Of a stretch of 35,520 nucleotides of DNA, positions 30,563-35,520 are shown in pieces (the stretch's first letter is position 1; every line of letters starts with the position of its first letter). Made by a program: the position numbers and the translations under genes. This stretch comes from M55B157 sp040265115. GTDB lineage: Bacteria > Actinomycetota > Actinomycetes > S36-B12. The DNA lies in contig JBDQGZ010000003.1 in NCBI GenBank assembly GCA_040265115.1, forward strand, positions 1-35,520. The letters run 5' to 3'. Under the pieces are notes generated by a model. It was not told the origin of the DNA and did not search any database. It saw nothing but the letters and a program-made list of their open reading frames with translations.

Positions 30563-31342
30563 TCACATCACTTCTTCGCCCAGGTAAGCCCGGATGACGT
30601 TCGGATCGGCCTGGACGACCTCGGGGGTGCCCAGAGCGATCTGCTCGCCGAAGTCCAAGACGAGCACCCGGTCAGCAAGATCCATGACTAAGCCCATGTC
30701 GTGCTCGACGAGGATCATGGAGATCCCCATCTCGGATCGCACGTCGAGGATGAATCGAGCCATGTCCTCGGTTTCCTCGACGTTCATGCCCGCCACGGGT
30801 TCGTCGAGGAGTAGCAGTTTGGGCTGCATCGCGAGCGCACGTCCGAGTTCCACGCGCTTTTTCACGCCGTACGGCAACATCCCCACGGGGAAGGTTCGGT
30901 AGCTCTCGATGTCGAGGAAGTCGATGATGTCCTCGACCACTGCACGGTTTTCGACCTCCTGGCGACGCACCTTCGGGGTGAACAGGAAGGAAGAAAGAAC
31001 CGAATAGTCCATGTGGCTGCCCCGACCCAGCATGAGGTTGTCCAGCACAGTGAGGTTGTCGAACAACTCGATGTTCTGGAACATGCGCGACACACCGAGG
31101 TGAGCGATCTTCTCCGGGGTCAGGCCGATGAGCTCCTGATCGGCGAAGACGATGCTCCCTTCCTGCGGCTTGTAGACACCCGAGATGCAATTGAAGATCG
31201 ATGTCTTTCCCGCACCGTTGGGGCCGATCACGGCGAAGAGCTCGCCCTCGTTCACCGAGAAACTGACACCGCGCAGGGCTTTCGTGCCGCCGAAGGACAG
31301 CGCGAGATCCGTCGCCTGCAGGATCGAGCTCAACTCAACCAC
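30563..31342 (-). CDS. livG: LivG-type ABC transporter ATP-binding protein
   Basis: A 259-residue ATPase subunit. Walker A is G40-P-N-G-A-G-K-T-S, Walker B L-L-L-L-D-E-P (176-182), the switch His H214 in V-E-H-D-M, and the Q-loop lies in R-M-F-Q-N (87-91). The ABC signature reads Y-G-V-K-K-R-V-E-L-G-R (158-168), the LivG-type form in which LSGGQ becomes YGxxK/R. The 25-residue insertion after the Q-loop (G-S-H-M-D-Y-S-V-L-S-S-F) is usual in LivG. It starts with GTG at 31342 and overlaps the 3' end of livF by 13 bp. It pairs with LivF to power the importer. Confidence 0.93.
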   Translation of the reverse strand: MVELSSILQATDLALSFGGTKALRGVSFSVNEGELFAVIGPNGAGKTSIFNCISGVYKPQEGSIVFADQELIGLTPEKIAHLGVSRMFQNIELFDNLTVLDNLMLGRGSHMDYSVLSSFLFTPKVRRQEVENRAVVEDIIDFLDIESYRTFPVGMLPYGVKKRVELGRALAMQPKLLLLDEPVAGMNVEETEDMARFILDVRSEMGISMILVEHDMGLVMDLADRVLVLDFGEQIALGTPEVVQADPNVIRAYLGEEVM

Positions 31343-32154
31343 CTCTTGCGTCGCCGGTACTGCTTCACATCTCGCAGCGATCCACGTTCGTCACCGCGCA
31401 GGCCGAGATAGAACTCCTTGACGTCGTCGTCCTCGCGCAACTGAGCCGCCGGCTTGTCCATGACGATCCGACCGGTCTCGAGCACGTATCCGTGGGTGGC
31501 GATCGACAACGCCATCGAGGCGTTCTGTTCCACCAGGAGGACCGACGTCCCCGACTCGTTGATCTGCACGATCAGGTCACGCAATTGCTGGATGATCTTC
31601 GGCGCCACACCCAGGGATGGTTCGTCGAGCAGCAGGTACTTCGGCTGAGACATGAGGGCTCGGCCGATCGCTAGCATCTGCTGCTCCCCGCCCGAGAGAT
31701 AGCCGGCCGTCTGCTTCCGGCGCTCAGCCAACACGGGGAACATCGAGTAGGCCCGCTCCAAACCCTCGGCAATCTGGGCTCGGGTCGCGGTGTGCCCTCC
31801 GGCGCGCAGGTTCTCATCGACGGTGAACTCGCGGAAGATCCGCCGACCCTCCATTACCTGGCCGATCCCCGAGGCGACGATCTCCGGCGCCGACTTCCCC
31901 TGGATGTCCTCCCCGTCCAGGCTCACCCGGCCCTTGGAGATCTTGCCGCGGTGCACGTCGAGCAATCCGGTGATCGCCCGAAGAACGGTGGTCTTGCCGG
32001 CTCCATTTGGGCCGAGCAGAGCGACGATGGACCCTTCGGGAACCTGGAGACTGACCCCCTTCAAGACGAGGATCACATCCTCATAGACGACCTCGAGGTT
32101 CTCGACCGCGAGCACCGTCCCTCCCCTCGTACGAGCCATCGGTGACGACGGCAT
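31330..32154 (-). CDS. livF: LivF-type ABC transporter ATP-binding protein
   Basis: First gene of the operon, 274 residues. Walker A is G48-P-N-G-A-G-K-T-T, signature L-S-G-G-E-Q-Q (153-159), and Walker B L-L-L-D-E-P (174-179). The switch position reads V-E-Q-N (Q210), with Gln instead of His, as is normal in LivF. A basic C-terminal tail (R-D-V-K-Q-Y-R-R-R-K-R-W-L-S) extends beyond the usual about 235-residue LivF; I associate such tails with transporters linked to acyl-CoA ligases. Start ATG 32154 has AGGAG 8 nt upstream. It is divergent from the solute receptor gene, with 295 bp between the starts. Confidence 0.93.
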   Translation of the reverse strand: MPSSPMARTRGGTVLAVENLEVVYEDVILVLKGVSLQVPEGSIVALLGPNGAGKTTVLRAITGLLDVHRGKISKGRVSLDGEDIQGKSAPEIVASGIGQVMEGRRIFREFTVDENLRAGGHTATRAQIAEGLERAYSMFPVLAERRKQTAGYLSGGEQQMLAIGRALMSQPKYLLLDEPSLGVAPKIIQQLRDLIVQINESGTSVLLVEQNASMALSIATHGYVLETGRIVMDKPAAQLREDDDVKEFYLGLRGDERGSLRDVKQYRRRKRWLS

Positions 32155-32449
32155 GATGTGGTCTCCTGAGGCGACGAGGCCGCCCAGGTGTGGCGAACAC
32201 TGAACTTCTCAGGCTTAGCGGTTCGGTGCAACCTATCGGACAAACAGATCCTTCGTGACCGTATCGTTACGCTTCTCTCCGCGGGACCTCCGAAGGTGAC
32301 GATTCGTTCACAATCGACGCGCTCGGCGCGCAATCCCTGGGCAGAACCCCCTGTGACCTGGCAGAGTGAAAGTGCTCTCCGTGCCAGCGACACCTCTCGG
32401 TGGTCGATGACTTAAGGGACGGGGACCCTTACCAAGTTCAGGAGGACAC
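32155..32449. other. 295-bp divergent control region between livF and livK
   Basis: No gene is seen here. It must hold promoters for both the importer operon and the receptor gene. Visible structure: on the minus strand TAGGTT (near 32236) as a possible -10 for livF; on the plus strand the perfect 6-bp inverted repeat TAAGGG (32413-32418) and CCCTTA (32426-32431), loop of 7, just before the receptor's ribosome-binding site AGGAGG (32440-32445). The repeat may be an operator or an RNA hairpin limiting translation. I could not place a confident -35/-10 pair, nor do I recognise a riboswitch. Confidence 0.5.
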
Positions 32450-33802
32450 GTGAGAAGAGGACGCACAGCTACGTCCATCGCGGCCCTCGCTGCGGCCACC
32501 GCCCTGGTGCTCGCCGCGTGCGGTGGCAGCAGCGATGACGGTTCCAGCGGTGACGCCACGAGCGGTGAAGCCAGCCCGACCGGTTCATCGGTGAAGTTCG
32601 ACGTCGGAGTCACCGAGGAAGCCTGCCCCGAAGCCATCAACCCCGACAACGGGTGCATCTACCTCGGGGTGCTCTCCGACCTCACCGAGGGGCCGTTCGC
32701 GCCGCTCGCGGTCGAGGTCACCACCGGTCAGACGGACTTCTGGAAGGCGGTGAACGAGGCTGGCGGCATTGGCGGCTTCGACATCAACATCTCCCAGAAC
32801 ACCCGCGACAACAAGTACGACCCGGCTGTGCACAGCCAGGAGTACCGCGCGATCGAGCCGAACATCCTCGCGCTCGCCCAGACGCTCGGCACCCCGCAGA
32901 CCCAGGCGATCCTGCCCGACATGGAGGCCGACAACGTCGTCGGCGCACCTGCCTCCTGGTGGTCGGGATGGCAGTTCCCCGTCGATGACGGCGACCTGAT
33001 CCTGGAGTCCGGCGCCTCCTACTGCATCCAGGCCATGAGTGGCATGGACTGGTACGTCGAGACCAATGGCGCGATCTCCAAGATCATCGCGGTCGGGCCG
33101 CCCGGTGACTTCGGTGGCGACTTCGCTGCCGGCACACAGGCGTGGGCGGGAGCGAATGGCGTGGAGTTCGGTGGCTTCATCGAGTCGCTCCCGAACGCCA
33201 TCGCCGGCAACCAGGATGCGGCAGTCGCTCAGATTCTCGCCTCCGAGGCTGATGTCGTCGCACTCGGCACCGGCCCCGGTGAGGTCGCCGAGATCGTCGG
33301 CAAGGCTGTCGCCTCGGGCTTCACCGGCAAGTTCGTCGGTGCTGCTCCGACCTGGAATCCGCTGCTGCTGCAGACCGCAGCCGCACCGGCCCTCCTGGCC
33401 ACCTTCACCAACTTCGGGACCACCGCCTCCTTCGGAACGGTGGATACAACGGCGATGACGGCGATGAAGGCCCAGCTCGGTGAAGGCATCACGCCAGCGA
33501 ACGACGGCTACACCTATGGCTGGGTGTGGCAGTACCCCCTGAAGGCCGCCATCACCAAGGCCGTCGCTGCTGGCGACATCACGCGGGAGGGTCTGCGCGC
33601 CGCAGTCACCGGCGGTGTCGAGGTCGACTACGAGGGCGCTCAGCCGAACGCCATCGTCGGTGGCCCACCGGAGACGGTGGACCGCTCGGTGACGATCAAT
33701 GTGCCCGATGAGGCATCGCCCCTGGGCGTTAAGACGATCGTCAACGGCTACCTCGGACCGACAGCCGAGGCCTACGACTACTCCCAGCCCTGCTCTGGCT
33801 AG
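32450..33802 (+). CDS. livK: LivK-type solute-binding lipoprotein of the ABC importer
   Basis: A 450-residue Peripla_BP_6-type receptor. It has a lipoprotein signal peptide: R-R-G-R start, hydrophobic core and lipobox L21-A-A-C24-G, then a flexible Ser/Gly/Asp/Glu linker (about 25-48) that tethers it to the outer face of the membrane. The mature fold starts near residue 62 with I-Y-L-G-V-L-S-D-L-T-E-G-P-F-A-P-L, the usual first strand of the type I receptor, and a second lobe follows after about residue 190 (S-K-I-I-A-V-G-P-P-G-D-F-G). It binds the substrate and hands it to LivHM. It lies divergently from livFG-ligase-livHM. GTG start with AGGAGG 4 nt upstream. The gene ends before a strong terminator. 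The ligand is not predictable by eye. Confidence 0.9.
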   Translation: MRRGRTATSIAALAAATALVLAACGGSSDDGSSGDATSGEASPTGSSVKFDVGVTEEACPEAINPDNGCIYLGVLSDLTEGPFAPLAVEVTTGQTDFWKAVNEAGGIGGFDINISQNTRDNKYDPAVHSQEYRAIEPNILALAQTLGTPQTQAILPDMEADNVVGAPASWWSGWQFPVDDGDLILESGASYCIQAMSGMDWYVETNGAISKIIAVGPPGDFGGDFAAGTQAWAGANGVEFGGFIESLPNAIAGNQDAAVAQILASEADVVALGTGPGEVAEIVGKAVASGFTGKFVGAAPTWNPLLLQTAAAPALLATFTNFGTTASFGTVDTTAMTAMKAQLGEGITPANDGYTYGWVWQYPLKAAITKAVAAGDITREGLRAAVTGGVEVDYEGAQPNAIVGGPPETVDRSVTINVPDEASPLGVKTIVNGYLGPTAEAYDYSQPCSG

Positions 33803-33828
33803 TCCACGCCCGGTAGCCAACACGCACT

Positions 33829-33873
33829 AACCCGACCACCCCTGCCGCACTGCGGTAGGGGTGGTCGGGTTTT
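33829..33873 (+). terminator. Strong hairpin terminator after livK
   Basis: A 20-bp stem (33829-33848 with 33852-33871, one G-T pair) and a 3-nt loop are followed by T residues (33870-33873 read TTTT). On the other strand the hairpin sits just downstream of the S8 protease stop, so it may end both convergent transcripts, although the minus-strand T tract is poor. Confidence 0.9.
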
Positions 33874-33879
33874 GGGAAC

Positions 33880-35520
33880 TTACTTCGGGGGGAAGATGAT
33901 CCGGTTCGAGCGCTCGCCGTTCTCGGCCCGGAAGTAGACGTAGATCTTCTTGCCGGTGCGCCGCTGCCAGGTGAACTCCCCGCGGATGCCTTCGACGATG
34001 CTGACGGTGCGCACCCCGGTCCCGGGGCTGTAGGAGGTCTGGCCAGGGAACTTGTAATACGGAGTGAGGATCATCCCCTCCGGCAACCCGAACGTCGTGC
34101 CGTCGACGAGCACCCCCGGTCGGTCGCGCACGACACCGCGCTCACCGGTGATGGTGATCGAGTCGACCAGCCGACCGAAGTCGACGATGCCTGTCCCGCA
34201 CTCGGTGAGGGTGCAGGGGGATCCCACGTTGTTGGGAAACGGTTGGACCGATTCAAGCAGTCGCGACCGCACGGTGTCCGGCGAGTCGAGTCCGACGCTG
34301 TACAGCAGGGCAGCAGCAGCCGAGACGAGCGGCGTCGCCATCGACGTTCCGCGCTTGGAGCCGAAGTCGGGCTGCTCGGGACCTTGCCGGCCAGTGTTGT
34401 CGGTCGCGAGAATCGCTGAGATGGTTCCGCCGCCGGGGGCTGCGATGCTCGCGGGATCAGCGTCTGTTCCGTAGTTGGAATACGACGCTCGAGCACCATC
34501 ACGGTCGGTCGCGACGACGCTGAGCACACCGGGGCAGTTGGCCGGGACGTATTCCCCGAGCGGAGCGCTGGAGTTGCCCGCCGCGGTGATCACGAGCGCT
34601 CCACGACTGGTGGCGATGGACACTGCCTCGCTCATCGCCGTGCTGCAACTCGCGATTCCACCCAGGGACAGGTTCACCACCGACGCGGGAGTCGGATTCA
34701 CCGGAAGCGGGACTCCGGTGTTGCGGTCGAGCACGACATCGCCCACCGACCAACGCACTGCTGCGGCGATATCCGACAGGAATCCGCCGCACTTGCCCAG
34801 GGCGCGAATGTTGAGGATCGTCACGCCCGGCGCAGCGCCACTGATTCCGTAGTCGTTGTTTTGCACGGCTGCTGCGATACCCGCGACATGGGTTCCATGC
34901 CACGAGGAATTGCTCGTCGACACACAACTCGAGGGAAACTCACCCGAGGCAATATCGGCCGAAGAAACCCAATCCCCCGGATCGGCGGGGTTGGGATCCC
35001 ACGAGTCACCATCATTCGCCATGGGGATGTTCGACACGAAGTCATAGCCGGGCCGCACGGTTCCGGCCAGATCAGGGTGATCGGCCACACCGGTGTCAAT
35101 GACGGCGACGACAACACTGTCGTCACCCGTTGTGGCACCCCAGACCTGCGGCGCGCGCACCGAGAAACCGCCCGCCGTGTCATCGCTGTCCCAGAGGTAC
35201 CACTGCTCGTCGAACAGGGGGTCGTTCGGGAACACTGCCTCGGCGGGGGTGAGCAGGACATCGGGTTCGGCCCAGACGATGCCGGGTTGTGCGCTGAGTT
35301 CTTCGGCGAGCCGCTGCGCTTGCTCGAGCGGCAGGTCGCTGTCGAACTCAATGAGCGAGGTGGAGCCCGAATCCGGAACGGTCGCTCGAGGACTCATCGT
35401 GCGCACCGACCCGGGGATATCGAGCCTGATCACGACGCGATCCGCGGCTCGATCGGTCGTCGGGGCGGCGGCCAGCCCGACGCCAGTGTCGGGCTCCACC
35501 TCGCTCATTGAGTTCGACAA
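33880..35520 (-). CDS. Subtilisin-family (S8) serine protease, 5' end outside the window
   Basis: 546 residues are visible; the reading frame is still open at the window edge and no signal peptide is seen, so the true start and export signal lie beyond 35520. Visible residues about 28-95 match an inhibitor_I9-like propeptide (V-V-I-R-L-D-I-P to G-I-V-W-A-E-P-D-V). The catalytic triad is D142 (V-I-D-T-G-V), H208 (W-H-G-T-H-V-A-G-I) and S393 (G-T-S-M-A-T-P), with oxyanion N316 (A-A-G-N-S). From about residue 455 there is a beta-rich C-terminal region with F-T-W-Q-R-R-T-G-K-K-I-Y-V-Y-F-R and R-S-N-R-I-I-F, likely a cell-surface or substrate-binding accessory domain. It is convergent with livK across the strong terminator. 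Confidence 0.92.
   Translation of the reverse strand: MSNSMSEVEPDTGVGLAAAPTTDRAADRVVIRLDIPGSVRTMSPRATVPDSGSTSLIEFDSDLPLEQAQRLAEELSAQPGIVWAEPDVLLTPAEAVFPNDPLFDEQWYLWDSDDTAGGFSVRAPQVWGATTGDDSVVVAVIDTGVADHPDLAGTVRPGYDFVSNIPMANDGDSWDPNPADPGDWVSSADIASGEFPSSCVSTSNSSWHGTHVAGIAAAVQNNDYGISGAAPGVTILNIRALGKCGGFLSDIAAAVRWSVGDVVLDRNTGVPLPVNPTPASVVNLSLGGIASCSTAMSEAVSIATSRGALVITAAGNSSAPLGEYVPANCPGVLSVVATDRDGARASYSNYGTDADPASIAAPGGGTISAILATDNTGRQGPEQPDFGSKRGTSMATPLVSAAAALLYSVGLDSPDTVRSRLLESVQPFPNNVGSPCTLTECGTGIVDFGRLVDSITITGERGVVRDRPGVLVDGTTFGLPEGMILTPYYKFPGQTSYSPGTGVRTVSIVEGIRGEFTWQRRTGKKIYVYFRAENGERSNRIIFPPK

Noticed and set aside
29098..30597. Long open frame on the plus strand opposite the acyl-CoA ligase
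   Set aside because: It is the antisense of a clear enzyme gene in GC-rich DNA. The product is rich in Arg, His, Gly and Asp without any domain, as expected for a shadow frame.
32155..32449. Riboswitch or small RNA in the livF-livK gap
   Set aside because: I could find only one short inverted repeat and no conserved riboswitch core by eye, so the region is recorded as a control region only.
32585..33823. Long minus-strand open frame opposite livK
   Set aside because: Antisense to a recognisable lipoprotein receptor, with low-complexity composition and no domain, start signal or promoter.

Overview
The window is GC-rich, gene-dense DNA from a member of the class Actinomycetia (actinobacteria). 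The evidence is a BldC-type regulator, frequent GTG starts, many apparently leaderless genes with TANNNT-type -10 hexamers a few bases before the start codon, ThrE-type and Abhydrolase_9 proteins, and secreted proteases of actinobacterial style. I cannot name a genus. I see no rRNA, tRNA, CRISPR array, insertion sequence or phage gene, so this looks like ordinary chromosome.

Layout. (1) 26-4205, minus: three minor-pilin-like genes (PilX-, PilW- and PilV-like) overlapping by 4 bp each. Divergent from them at 4346-7045 is an 899-residue membrane protein whose cytoplasmic half reads as a degenerate GGDEF-EAL pair, so it is probably a non-catalytic c-di-GMP-type regulator. (2) 7066-11001: a small membrane protein, a very small degenerate GGDEF-like protein translationally coupled to an FdhF/YdeP-type molybdopterin oxidoreductase, and the divergent sulfurtransferase gene fdhD. 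Both -10 boxes of the divergent pair are made from one 14-bp palindrome. (3) 11051-18045: two uncharacterised proteins, a ThrE-type exporter, a PlsC acyltransferase, a ferredoxin-reductase-type flavoprotein and two divergent MFS transporters. (4) 18027-19707: a GntR/FCD regulator and a true ACC deaminase (acdS), with a double palindromic operator over the regulator's own promoter. (5) 19896-24334: a membrane alpha/beta-hydrolase, a BldC homologue with a 15-bp tandem repeat in its 5' coding end, and a pair of envelope-glycan genes (polyprenyl-phosphate sugar-1-phosphate transferase and a sugar-nucleotide SDR). (6) 24414-26462: a secreted trypsin-like protease whose catalytic domain appears to be inserted inside a fibronectin type III domain. 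(7) 26561-33802: a LivFGHM-type ABC importer operon with an embedded acyl-CoA ligase and a divergent lipoprotein solute receptor, ending at a strong hairpin terminator. (8) 33880-35520: a subtilisin-family protease whose 5' end lies outside the window.

How the parts work together. Regions 1 and 2 suggest surface pili next to a degenerate cyclic-dinucleotide sensor, and a molybdenum enzyme with its maturation factor. Region 4 lets the cell use the plant ethylene precursor ACC, giving 2-oxobutyrate and ammonia. Region 7 would import a carboxylated or amide substrate and activate it as a CoA thioester. The two extracellular proteases fit a heterotrophic life on proteinaceous or plant-derived matter.

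The observations most worth checking are the trypsin-in-Fn3 architecture, the shared palindromic promoter of fdhF and fdhD, the degenerate GGDEF/EAL proteins, the double GntR operator and the regular leaderless start rule, which also resolves several start codons.
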